This document shows positions 1 to 8,879 of a stretch of 13,653 nucleotides of DNA, one piece after another; position 1 is the stretch's first letter; the number at the start of each line of letters is the position of its first letter. The stretch lies in contig CAYWFP010000101.1 in the NCBI GenBank assembly GCA_964457365.1, positions 1 to 13,653 of the forward strand. Direction: 5' to 3'. Source of the DNA: CAYWFP01 sp964457365 (GTDB lineage Bacteria; Planctomycetota; SZUA-567). Below the pieces are notes generated by a model, which worked only from the letters and a program-made list of their open reading frames with translations, was not told the DNA's origin and searched no databases. A program made the position numbers and the translations under genes.

Positions 1-757
<757 letters not shown>

Positions 758-761
<4 letters not shown>

Positions 762-1165
762 GCGCTCGACTCCTCGGCGGTCGCGTCCGCCAGCTCGTCC
801 TCGGGCACGGCCACGGCCAGCACGCCGCGCTGGATCAGGGCCTTCATGTACTGCGTCACCGCGGCCCGCGATTCGTGAAAGGTCAAACCGTTCTCCTCGG
901 CGAAGATGTCGATGATCGCCTCGACCGTCCGCTCGCCGTCGCAGAGCCGCAACAACCGCAAGCCCAGCGAATCCAGCGTCACCCGCCGCTCCATGCGGAA
1001 GGGCACGATCCACGAGAGCGGCGGCACCATGAACCAGGGCTTCACCCGCCGCACGTAGACGTGCAGCGTCTCGCCCTCCGCCTCGAAGCGCGCGGCGGTG
1101 TTGGGCAACGGCACCGACCGGAGCATGCCCATCCAGGTCGGCCGCGGCGCGCGCGCGCCGCTCAC
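758..1165 (-). CDS. PqqD-like (RiPP-recognition-element fold) small protein
   Basis: A 135-aa soluble protein. Residues about 62-120 match the PqqD family: LDSLGLRLLRLCDGERT (64-80), then a helix pair (VEAIIDIFAEENG, then AVTQYMKALIQRGVL at 102-116). The 'L.LCDG.RTV..I' core and the closing 'L...GVL' are the family's hallmarks. A longer N-terminal part contains an aromatic, proline-rich segment, PWFMVPPLSWIVPF (43-56). In known pathways PqqD and related domains bind a precursor peptide and hand it to a radical SAM enzyme. No such enzyme is in this window, so here the protein more likely recognises a peptide or partner of the transporter; that is inference. The GTG start at 1165 overlaps the previous stop (GTGA) and has only a weak GGGG tract upstream, so translation is probably coupled. 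In-frame ATGs at 1132 and 1126 are alternative starts. The stop overlaps the ATPase start by 4 bp. Confidence 0.85.
770..775 (-). promoter_or_regulatory. Ribosome binding site of the ABC ATPase gene
   Basis: GAGGAG lies 8 nt before the ATG at 761, inside the last codons of the PqqD-like gene. It supports the ATG start and the 4-bp ATGA overlap. Confidence 0.75.
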
Positions 1166-2040
1166 GAGGCCAGCGCCACCCCGGCGCAGCACCCCAGGCG
1201 CGTGCCGGCGAGCGTCTCCTCCGTCGGCGGCGCGATGCGACTGACCCAGACATCGTAGACCCGCCCGTCGTCCGGGCAGATCCAGGCCTCGGCGCTGTGA
1301 TACACCCGCGCGCCGATCAGGGCCTTCAACCCCCGGCGCCGGACCGAGAAGTCCAGGCGGACCACCGCGTGGCCGTCGACCGCGCGCGCCATCGCCGGCG
1401 CCCGGCGCGCGCGCTCGGGCAAGCGCTTGCGCAGCCACGCCTCCACGTCGTTGTCGTGCAGCCAGTGGCGCACCAGGCCGCGGCGACCGAAACGTTCGCG
1501 CTCGACCCGGTCCATGTGCGCGAAGGTGAACTCGACGTTCGCCGGCTCCACCTTGCACTCGGTCAATTCCAACGCCGGATCCGCCAGCAGGTCCACCCCC
1601 CAGGCGCGCCAGCGCCGCGGATTCTCCTCGGTGACGCGCTTCTCCTCGCGCACGCGGCGCAATACCCGATCGGCCAGCGCTTCGTCGAAGCCGCCGGCCC
1701 AGAAGAAATCCGCCTCCAGCAGCCGTCCGTGCGGCGCGAAGTAGCGCCCGAAACGCGAGATCGTGCCGCCGTCGGGGTCGGCGCTCTCCAGGCCATGCCA
1801 GCCGCCGACCTGGCGGCGCTTGATCTTCTCCGCGCCGTCGACCAGGAGCCGGCTCTCGTAGTCGGAGAGCATCCGCCTGTAATCCGGCGGCCCGGGCACG
1901 CGCTTCCACTGCAAGGCGAAGCGGAAACGGTAGCGGTCGGCGAAGGCGCACCGGCCGGCGTCCTCGCGCTTGGAGAACTCGAGCATCTCCCAGTCTTCCG
2001 GGAGTTCGAAGCGGATGCCGCTCCAGATCCACAACTGCAT
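1162..2040 (-). CDS. Hypothetical soluble protein, 292 aa, possibly two related domains
   Basis: I do not recognise the family. The protein has no signal peptide or membrane segment and should be cytoplasmic. It opens with WIWSGIRFELPEDWEMLEF (4-22). The 'I.F.LP..W' opening recalls Mog1/PsbP/DcrB-like small alpha/beta folds, but only loosely. The first half continues with strands (RYRFRFALQW, 37-46), a helix (DYRRMLSDYESRLL, 53-66) and a Trp-rich stretch. From about residue 149 a second half shows a similar order: strand (NVEFTFAHMDRVER), helix (DVEAWLRKRLPERARR), then strands ending in AEAWICPDDGRVYDVWVSRI (251-270). This may be an internal duplication. Arg is very abundant, and a CC pair lies at 284-285. 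ATG at 2040 is chosen over GTG at 2046 because GGAG (2049-2046) sits 5 nt before the ATG and would overlap the GTG. It follows the OPT-like gene after 15 bp and overlaps the PqqD-like gene by 4 bp, so it is probably an accessory of the same machine. Confidence 0.8.
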   Translation of the reverse strand: MQLWIWSGIRFELPEDWEMLEFSKREDAGRCAFADRYRFRFALQWKRVPGPPDYRRMLSDYESRLLVDGAEKIKRRQVGGWHGLESADPDGGTISRFGRYFAPHGRLLEADFFWAGGFDEALADRVLRRVREEKRVTEENPRRWRAWGVDLLADPALELTECKVEPANVEFTFAHMDRVERERFGRRGLVRHWLHDNDVEAWLRKRLPERARRAPAMARAVDGHAVVRLDFSVRRRGLKALIGARVYHSAEAWICPDDGRVYDVWVSRIAPPTEETLAGTRLGCCAGVALAS

Positions 2041-2045
2041 GCGCA

Positions 2046-2049
2046 CTCC
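2046..2049 (-). promoter_or_regulatory. Ribosome binding site deciding the start of the 292-aa gene
   Basis: GGAG is placed 5 nt before ATG 2040 within the 15-bp gap. The alternative GTG at 2046 shares its first base with this site, so it cannot use it. Confidence 0.6.
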
Positions 2050-2055
2050 GCGCCC

Positions 2056-4071
2056 TCAATAGGGTAACTGCACCACCGCCTTGGAGAGGAAGGTGATGCC
2101 GACGCCGAGCGTCGTCACCAGCCCCGCCCCGCAGGCGTAGCCGGCGGCGAGCACCGGCACGTACTGCCGCCAGCGCTTGCCGAGCTTGCGGCGGAAATAG
2201 TAGCGTCCGATCAGCGCGCCGATGAACTGCGGCACGACGATGAACGGCGCGGTCTGGCCCAGGCCGCGCACCACGCCGTAGACCATGAAGATCGGCAAGC
2301 CCAGGAACGAGAGGATAGCGAAGAGCATGCCGCCGAAGCCCGCGCCGATGCTGACGTACCAGCCGTTGAAGGCGTCCTCGAAGGCCGAGTACTCGCCGAG
2401 GGTGGCCGAGTACATGATGCAGGCGTTGTTGGCGTTGAGCTCCCACATCTTCTGGGCGAAGGGATAGACCGCGCTGGGAATCTCCGCCAGGCCCCAGATG
2501 AAGTTCATGAAGACGAAAGAGGCGATGACGATGATCGGGTAGAGAAAGAGCTTGGCCTTCCAGATACTGGTGAACTTCGTGCCCAGCAATTCGCACTTGC
2601 GGTAGAAGACCGTCATGAGGCCGTAGTTCGCCTGCGGCATGGGAATGAACCAGCAGGCCACCCCCCGGTAGCCGGAGAAGATCAGGCTCGCCTCGCGGAT
2701 GAACGGCACCTCCACGGCCTGCCCCACCATGCCTTCCAGGCGCGCGGTGACGTAGCTGATCAGCGGCGTGTAGACGAAGCCGAGAATGAAGAGGACGACA
2801 ATGACGCCGCGGTGCCAGTTGATGAGATACCCGCCGACGAGGATATAGAGCATCGTGATCGTGACGTAGCAGAGGACGATGGCCCAGGTGGGAATGTCGC
2901 CGCGGCCGGGCGGCACGGAGAGCACGTCCTTCTGCCGCGCGTCCTTCTTCTCCCGGGCCTTCTTGAAGAAGCTGCGGGCGACGCTGATGATGCCCGCCAG
3001 GGCGATGGCGATGGCCAAGCCTATCTGAAAGCTGAAGTAGAAGTCGACGTTGTTTTTGAAGAGCGTCGTGATCGTGTCGTCGCCGGGCTTCCAGCTCGTG
3101 AGGATATGCAGCCGCGGATCGTACAGGATCGGGTTGAGCACCAGCGTGACGATCAGGCCGATGAAGGCGCCGAGCATGGCGAAGAAAGGCAGTACCATGC
3201 CGGTGATGACCATGCCCAGATCCCACGAGAGGTTGGTCGCCACGGCCGGGAGAAAACTCTGCGTGTCCTGGGTGAAGTCGGAGAAGGGAATCGGGAGGAT
3301 CTGGATCGGCCGCCCGGTCAGCGCCCCCGTCAGCACCGGCAACAGGAGGTAGATCGAGCCGAAAGCCAGGCCGATGGCGCCGCCGATCGAGAAGATCCGC
3401 CAGCGCCATTTGCCCTCCTCGCTCTTCTCCCCCGAGGCGTCCATGTCCTCGGCCAGGGCGCTGATGCCCATCGCCCCGATGGGGGCCATGGGGAAGGGCA
3501 GCTTCTCGATGTCGCTGGCGACGCGGAAGAGGCCGTAGCCGAGGACCATGCTCTGGATCTGGCTGAAGAAGGTGGTGAAGAGCGCCAGGCCCATCACCGG
3601 CAGCCAGTCCCAGTGGAAGAAGGTGCGCAGACCGTAGGAGGCCGACTCGGCCGCCGGGGCGAACCAGGTCGGCAGGTCCTCGGCGATCCCGTAGCTCGCT
3701 GCGGCGTCGCTGCGGGCGAAGAACTGCTGCCAGAGCAGGCCGCGCGGCACCGAGCCGTGGACGGTGAGCCCCAGCCCGCCCATCATCGCGCCGGCCATGA
3801 AGAAGAGGACGAAGACCTCCGAGCGGTTCAGGTCGTAATGCGCGCGCTTGGCCACCTCGATGAAGAGGATCACCGTCACCCACTGCGCCGCCGGGCCGAT
3901 GCCCTGCCCCGCGAGCAGCCCCATGTAGATGGCGCCGGGGACCATCAGCAGGGCGATGAAGATCGCGCCCAGGAGCGAACTCCAGGTAAAGCCGTCGACG
4001 AAGGTGGAGGGCACCTCCATGACGCTGCGGAATTCCTCCAGTTCGGTATCGACACGTTCCTGTTCGCTCAC
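2056..4071 (-). CDS. OPT-like polytopic membrane protein (putative peptide-type transporter), 671 aa
   Basis: Inner-membrane protein with roughly 12-14 hydrophobic segments, for example at about 31-54, 60-75, 86-104, 157-180, 226-252, 284-314, 345-365, 395-416, 421-441, 505-527, 571-603, 607-624 and 637-664. The segment GAIYMGLLAGQGIGPAAQ (46-63) resembles the early helix of the oligopeptide transporter (OPT) superfamily. IEKLPFPMAPIGAMGI (188-203) matches the OPT 'L.FP' motif and parallels EHLPYP in the 926-aa protein of this operon. A charged cytoplasmic-type loop (KKAREKKDARQKD, 370-382) splits the helices. The end (YYFRRKLGKRWRQYVPVLAAG, 624-644) resembles DUF6784 tails. GTG at 4071 is chosen because AGGAGG lies 7 nt upstream and the GTGA overlaps the preceding stop. 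The frame stays open far upstream, but that part is antisense-like low-complexity translation. The OPT link is by eye; the substrate is unknown. Confidence 0.85.
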   Translation of the reverse strand: MSEQERVDTELEEFRSVMEVPSTFVDGFTWSSLLGAIFIALLMVPGAIYMGLLAGQGIGPAAQWVTVILFIEVAKRAHYDLNRSEVFVLFFMAGAMMGGLGLTVHGSVPRGLLWQQFFARSDAAASYGIAEDLPTWFAPAAESASYGLRTFFHWDWLPVMGLALFTTFFSQIQSMVLGYGLFRVASDIEKLPFPMAPIGAMGISALAEDMDASGEKSEEGKWRWRIFSIGGAIGLAFGSIYLLLPVLTGALTGRPIQILPIPFSDFTQDTQSFLPAVATNLSWDLGMVITGMVLPFFAMLGAFIGLIVTLVLNPILYDPRLHILTSWKPGDDTITTLFKNNVDFYFSFQIGLAIAIALAGIISVARSFFKKAREKKDARQKDVLSVPPGRGDIPTWAIVLCYVTITMLYILVGGYLINWHRGVIVVLFILGFVYTPLISYVTARLEGMVGQAVEVPFIREASLIFSGYRGVACWFIPMPQANYGLMTVFYRKCELLGTKFTSIWKAKLFLYPIIVIASFVFMNFIWGLAEIPSAVYPFAQKMWELNANNACIMYSATLGEYSAFEDAFNGWYVSIGAGFGGMLFAILSFLGLPIFMVYGVVRGLGQTAPFIVVPQFIGALIGRYYFRRKLGKRWRQYVPVLAAGYACGAGLVTTLGVGITFLSKAVVQLPY

Positions 4072-7000
4072 GCGGACCCCTCCTCCGCCGTCTCGCCGCC
4101 ATGCTGCCCCAACGCCGACAGCGTCAACTGGCGGTAATGCTCCATCGTCTCCTGCGGCAGCGAGCGCCAGATCAGGAACTGCCGCCGCAAGTCGTCCAGC
4201 AGCGTCTTGTTCAGCCGCCGCCAGTCGCCGTGCTGGCCCGAGAGCCGCTCGAGCCGGATGTAGACCTCGTCGATGCCCGGGATCGCGCTCGGGGCGGTGC
4301 GCAACTGGAAGGTCTCGGTCACGCCCAGATCGAAGGGCGCCAGCGCCACCATCGCGTCGAGGCCGACGCCGCTGTCGGGGAGCGAGACCAGTTGCGGGTT
4401 CTTGGCCATGAAGACCCCGAGGCCGACGTCCTCGTAATTCTCGAAGTGTTCCTTGAGGAAGCTGACCACGCCGGTGATGTCGTAGGCCGAGACGGTGAAG
4501 GGGAAGGCGATGTTGAAGACGTCGCCCTCCGGCGTCGGCAGCCGCCACGAGCGCAGCAGCCCGGGGTTGGCGCTGCGCGAGGCCTTGATCGCCGGGTAGA
4601 CCGCCGAGAGCAGCACCGTGGCCATGACCAGCAGGATCGTCATCAGCGCGTTGGTGCTGCTGTAGTTCATCTCCGGCAGGTGGAAGCCGATCCCGTCGGC
4701 GATGGCGGCGAAGACGTGCATGCTGCCCTGGGCGAAGAGATAGCCGCCGAGGCCGCCGACGACCGAGTAGATCATCGCCTCGGCGAAGAAGAGCATGGCC
4801 ACGTGCGGCGGCGCCAGGCCCAGGGCGCTGAAGGTGTAGATCTCGCGTTCGCGGTCAGTGACCGAACCGAGCATGGTGCCGAAGATCACCAGGCCGCCGA
4901 GGAGGATCGGGAAGAATAGGTCCCGCGCGCCGCTGGCGGCGAGAATGGTGCCGCGCGCGTGCAGGTAGACGCCGTCCTCGCGGGTGGCGGTGATCGGGAA
5001 GGGGAAGATGCGCGCCAGCGACTCGGCCAGCCGCGCGGCGTGCTCGGTATCGGGCGCGTAGACCGCCGCCGCGTGCAACCGCCCGCCCAGCGCGCGCGCG
5101 GTGGCGGCGGTGCTCAGCGCCACCGCGTCGCCGGAGAGGTAGGACCAGACGCCCTTGGAGTCCAGCACGAGGTCGGCCGCCTGCTTCTCCTCCTGCGTCT
5201 TCTCGCGCTGATCCTCCATGGCCAGGAAGTCCACCGGCAGGATGCTGTCGCCGCCGAGGTCGGTCAGCGAATCGAGGCGGACTTCGTCGAGGGTGCCCGC
5301 CAGCCGCAGCCGCGTGCCGCCGAGAACCACCTCGTCGCCGACCTCCAGGCCCAGCCGCTCGGCCACCGCCTGGGTCAGCAGGACATCCTCGTCGCGGCGC
5401 AGCGCCCCGAGCAGGCCGCTCATGTCCGGCCGGCTGGCGATCTCGCCGGGGGCGATGCCCAGCACGCCGCTCATCGCCACAGTCCGTTCGCCCTGTGGCA
5501 GGGAGAGGAGGATGCCCGAGGCGGTCTCGGCGCTGGGACTGAACCAGTAGCGCGGGTAGAACGATTGTTTCCCCTCCTGCCACCGACCGCGCAGGAGCGC
5601 CATGGTATCGGGCGGCAGCGACTCCCAGTTGACCCGGTTGATGAAGGCGCCGGCGTAGCGCGGCGAATGTCCGACGAAGACCTTCATCACGCCCAGGCGC
5701 GTGTCGAACGAGGCGAAGCAGAGGATGGTGAAAGTCAGGAGAATGATGGTGATCGCCGTCAGCGCCGTGCGCACCGGGCGGCGGCGCATGGTGGAGATGC
5801 CCATGCTGATGGCGGCCATCACCGTGCTGAAGCGCGAGACGTCCGCGGCGTGGACGGTCGAGGTCATCCCCTGCAGGATCTTCAACTCCACCTCGAACTT
5901 GCGCATGATGATGAAGATCGTCAGCGACGAGAGGGTGATGTTGGCGAAGCCCAGGAAGATGATCAGCGGCGTATTGGAGATGGTGAACGCCGGATGCGTG
6001 AAGTAGAGCACCAGGAAAGTGAGCAGGAAGAAGCCGACGAAGCCCAGGATCTGCCGGTAGATGCTGGTGGCGCCGATCAGCAGCCGCTCGAGCGCGAAGG
6101 CGAAAGGCACCGAGAGGGCCAGCAGACCCAGCACCGCGCGCACCAGATCGTCCAGCGTGCCGCGGGTCTTGGAGTAGATCGGCCACTGCGACCAGAAGGA
6201 CGAGACCGCCATGGCGTCCTGCCGGGCCGTGCTCTCGGCCGTCTCCGCGCGCAGCATCAGATCCTCCGCGCGTCCCTGCAGTTCCTCCACCGAGGAGTTG
6301 ATGATGCCGCGCGAGCGCTGCACGCGCATGCGCTCCTCGTCGAGCCACCAGAGATCGGTCGCGCTGTGTGCGGCGACGTCGAAGAACGGACGCGGGCCGG
6401 TCATGTCGATGCCGCCGAGGTCGTCCTCGTCGGCGCCGGGTGCGCGCAACACCACGACCGTGCCGGCGTTGAAGAGGCGCACATTCTCGACCTTTTCCTC
6501 GCAGTACCAGTAGACCAGTCCGTCGAAGGTCGAACTGAACGATTTCTGGCGTTCGAGAAGGCTGTCGCCGACGGCGTTGAGCACCTTGACATCCTCGACA
6601 TCGACCAACGGCGGCAGCACCACGCCGGAACCGTAGCCCTTGATCATGTTGAGGCGCACGTGGGTGTTGCGGATCGACTCGCTGTTGACCGACCAGACCG
6701 CCCGCCCCTGGTCGTCGAAATCGGCGGCGAAGCCCTGCACGCCGTGGCGCACGGTCGGCACCGGCCCGTAGGCGTAGGCGCCGTTGGCCTTGGCGATCAC
6801 CGTCTGGTAGTTGTTGAAGCCCGGAAAACGCTTGGACTGGATCGGGTAGAGCCCCTGGCGGGTCTTGGCGAAGACCTGGACGACGGCGTTGGCCATGGGG
6901 CGGTTGAAGAGCGAACTCCCCGGATCCTTCCCGAGCGCCCGCGGCCCGTGCGGCTTCTGATCCTTCTTGAAGTCGGGGAAGAAAAACTCGCCCTCGACCA

Positions 7001-8879
7001 GGAACGGATGGCGCATGCTCAGGCTATCGCGGTCGACCACCCCCGCCAAGAGCAGCAGCGCGTGATCCCCCTGAGCGCCCATGCGGGCGACCTTCAGTCT
7101 CTCGAGCGTGTCGGCGGGGGTGCCCTCGCGCACGAGCGGCTCCTGCGCAGTGGCCAGCGCGGCGTTGTACAGGCCGAAGAGGCCGGCCACTTCGCCGCTG
7201 TGCACCACCGACGGGGCGGGCATCAGCAGCCGCGAAGGCGAGAGCGTGCCGTCGATCGAGGCCATCTCGAAGCGTTGCTTCTCCGCCCCGGCCAGCCGCG
7301 GCAGATCCGCCCGCGTGCTGTCCAATGCGGCCGGTCCCAGCGTCTCGGCGGAGTCCTTGAAGGTGCCGCGGACCTTGCCGTAGAGGCCGGCGAGATCCTT
7401 CTCGGCGTGCAAGTCCGAGTCGCCGCCGACCAGCAGCCCCCAGGCGGGCATGGCATCGCCGAAGAGAAGGGAGAGATGGAGACTGATATGCAGCTCGCCC
7501 AGGAGCGCGCGCAGACGCTCGTCGGCGTGCAACTCCGCTTCCTCGCTGATCAGCTCCGCCTGCCGTTTCTCGACGCTCCGGCGGATCTCGTCCTTCGCCT
7601 CCCGCCACAGATCCAGGTACGGCGCGAAAGCGGTCCTGTCCTTGTAATTGGCGACGGCGCGCAGCAGCTCGTTCCAGCGCGCCTTGAGCTTCTCGAACTC
7701 CTCGATCCGGGCATCCGCGCCGGGCGGACGGTTCAAGCGCACGTCCGAGAGATCCTGACGCAACGAACGCGTACGCGCGGTCGCCACCTCCTTGGCCCAC
7801 TCGCCGAATTTCTGCACCACCGTCGAGCTCTGGCGGGAGAAGGGGTCCTCTTCATCGAGCAGGTCCTGAATGCCGGCGATGAACTTCTTCTCGATCGCGA
7901 TCGAATCGCGGCGGGACGCCACCGTCTGCGCGCCCTTGAGTTCGGCCACCGCCCGGTAGAGCGCGCCCGCGCCGGCGTGCTGGCGCGCCTGGGCGTCGAG
8001 GAAGGCGAGGACGAGATGACGACGCGGACGGTGCTGCTGGAAGTACTCCGCCCAGCGCAGCAGAATCGCGCAGTTGACCGCCCCGCGCGCGCCCGGACTC
8101 CGCCGCGGCACCTCGCCGGAGGTATCCAGCGGCGCGGCGATGACGATCGCTTCCTCCTGGTTGAGCTGGAAGGTCGGCTGCGTTCCGGGCAGGAAGGCGA
8201 TGATGTTGCGGCCGGTTCGGCGCTCCCAGTGGATCTCCGCGTGCAGCGTGGCCTCGGCGCCGGCGGGAAGATCGGTCGCGGGGCCGGGATAATAGTAGCG
8301 CGGCAGATTGACGCTGGCCTCGCTGTGCAGCACGCTGCGCGCCTCGGCGTCTTTCGCGGCGGTGAAGACGACGGCCTTGGCGCCCTTGCGGAAGGCCGTA
8401 CGCCAGGCCTGGCCGGCATTGTAATCCAGGACCACGATCGCCCCTTCGGGCGAGCGGTTGCCGTAATCGACGAGTCGCCCCATGCCGGCGTGGAAGAGCG
8501 GTCCGCTCAGCCCCTCGGGGGGCGTCACCGACGGGGCGATGCCGTTGGCGTGGGCCGGCAAGAGGTCGAGGCGCCTGCCCGTCTCGCCCGGACCGACGAC
8601 GAGTTCGCAGCGGTCGATACGCGTCTGGGCGACGGGGAAGGGCTGGACGACGATCTGGTTGATGCCGAGCGCCTCGAGCCGCGAGAGAACGTAATCGCCC
8701 GCGCGCGCGCCCGCCTCCGTCCCCGCGAGCCGGTGCGGATCGCGCGTCAGCGCCTCGCAGTCGTCCTGGAACGGGGTGCGCGCCTCGCCGGCGACAAGAG
8801 CGGGCGCGGAGCAGGCAACCATCAAGGCCAGCCAGAAGAGCAGTCGAAGTCGCGGGTGGGCAGTCGTCGGCCTATTCAA
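4068..8879 (-). CDS. Giant fusion: degenerate M28 peptidase-like head plus FtsX/MacB-type ABC permease, 1603 aa
   Basis: Domain order: signal sequence (7-30, hydrophobic LLFWLALMVACSAPALVA); M28-like start (DPHRLAGTEAGARAGDYV, 47-64); PA-like insert (about 105-225); M28 core (about 240-315); helical, coiled-coil-prone region (325-470); beta-rich region with a carboxypeptidase-regulatory-like strand pattern (about 625-835); three membrane helices (about 911-993); one helix (about 1037-1057); MacB-like extracytoplasmic domain (1060-1315); three FtsX helices (about 1320-1340, 1358-1392, 1409-1432) ending in AVYPAIKASRSANPG (1426-1440); soluble tail (1446-1603). By hand alignment the M28 zinc ligands are gone: AHxDS reads APLDTS (P250), the DN aspartate is V268, and the EE pair is Q297-A298. 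It is therefore probably a non-catalytic, substrate-binding head. It likely pairs with the 497-aa permease and the downstream ATPase, LolCDE-fashion. The TTG start overlaps the previous stop by 8 bp and has GGAGG 9 nt upstream; the next in-frame Met (20) would destroy the signal sequence. Family assignment of the permease end is firm. Confidence 0.9.
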   Translation of the reverse strand: MNRPTTAHPRLRLLFWLALMVACSAPALVAGEARTPFQDDCEALTRDPHRLAGTEAGARAGDYVLSRLEALGINQIVVQPFPVAQTRIDRCELVVGPGETGRRLDLLPAHANGIAPSVTPPEGLSGPLFHAGMGRLVDYGNRSPEGAIVVLDYNAGQAWRTAFRKGAKAVVFTAAKDAEARSVLHSEASVNLPRYYYPGPATDLPAGAEATLHAEIHWERRTGRNIIAFLPGTQPTFQLNQEEAIVIAAPLDTSGEVPRRSPGARGAVNCAILLRWAEYFQQHRPRRHLVLAFLDAQARQHAGAGALYRAVAELKGAQTVASRRDSIAIEKKFIAGIQDLLDEEDPFSRQSSTVVQKFGEWAKEVATARTRSLRQDLSDVRLNRPPGADARIEEFEKLKARWNELLRAVANYKDRTAFAPYLDLWREAKDEIRRSVEKRQAELISEEAELHADERLRALLGELHISLHLSLLFGDAMPAWGLLVGGDSDLHAEKDLAGLYGKVRGTFKDSAETLGPAALDSTRADLPRLAGAEKQRFEMASIDGTLSPSRLLMPAPSVVHSGEVAGLFGLYNAALATAQEPLVREGTPADTLERLKVARMGAQGDHALLLLAGVVDRDSLSMRHPFLVEGEFFFPDFKKDQKPHGPRALGKDPGSSLFNRPMANAVVQVFAKTRQGLYPIQSKRFPGFNNYQTVIAKANGAYAYGPVPTVRHGVQGFAADFDDQGRAVWSVNSESIRNTHVRLNMIKGYGSGVVLPPLVDVEDVKVLNAVGDSLLERQKSFSSTFDGLVYWYCEEKVENVRLFNAGTVVVLRAPGADEDDLGGIDMTGPRPFFDVAAHSATDLWWLDEERMRVQRSRGIINSSVEELQGRAEDLMLRAETAESTARQDAMAVSSFWSQWPIYSKTRGTLDDLVRAVLGLLALSVPFAFALERLLIGATSIYRQILGFVGFFLLTFLVLYFTHPAFTISNTPLIIFLGFANITLSSLTIFIIMRKFEVELKILQGMTSTVHAADVSRFSTVMAAISMGISTMRRRPVRTALTAITIILLTFTILCFASFDTRLGVMKVFVGHSPRYAGAFINRVNWESLPPDTMALLRGRWQEGKQSFYPRYWFSPSAETASGILLSLPQGERTVAMSGVLGIAPGEIASRPDMSGLLGALRRDEDVLLTQAVAERLGLEVGDEVVLGGTRLRLAGTLDEVRLDSLTDLGGDSILPVDFLAMEDQREKTQEEKQAADLVLDSKGVWSYLSGDAVALSTAATARALGGRLHAAAVYAPDTEHAARLAESLARIFPFPITATREDGVYLHARGTILAASGARDLFFPILLGGLVIFGTMLGSVTDREREIYTFSALGLAPPHVAMLFFAEAMIYSVVGGLGGYLFAQGSMHVFAAIADGIGFHLPEMNYSSTNALMTILLVMATVLLSAVYPAIKASRSANPGLLRSWRLPTPEGDVFNIAFPFTVSAYDITGVVSFLKEHFENYEDVGLGVFMAKNPQLVSLPDSGVGLDAMVALAPFDLGVTETFQLRTAPSAIPGIDEVYIRLERLSGQHGDWRRLNKTLLDDLRRQFLIWRSLPQETMEHYRQLTLSALGQHGGETAEEGSA
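4079..4084 (-). promoter_or_regulatory. Consensus ribosome binding site deciding the GTG start of the 671-aa gene
   Basis: A perfect AGGAGG, within GGAGGAGGGG at 4086-4077, stands 7 nt before GTG 4071. It lies in the last codons of the 1603-aa gene and fixes a start that coding length alone would not. Confidence 0.85.

Noticed and set aside
1147..1158. Alternating GC tract (GC repeated six times) as a regulatory or Z-DNA element
   Set aside because: It lies within the first codons of the PqqD-like gene and encodes Arg-Ala, which the base composition explains.
4072..4548. Upstream extension of the 671-aa gene to a start at 4548
   Set aside because: The added sequence overlaps the C-terminal tail of the 1603-aa gene and is low-complexity. 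A perfect AGGAGG 7 nt before GTG 4071 marks the start.
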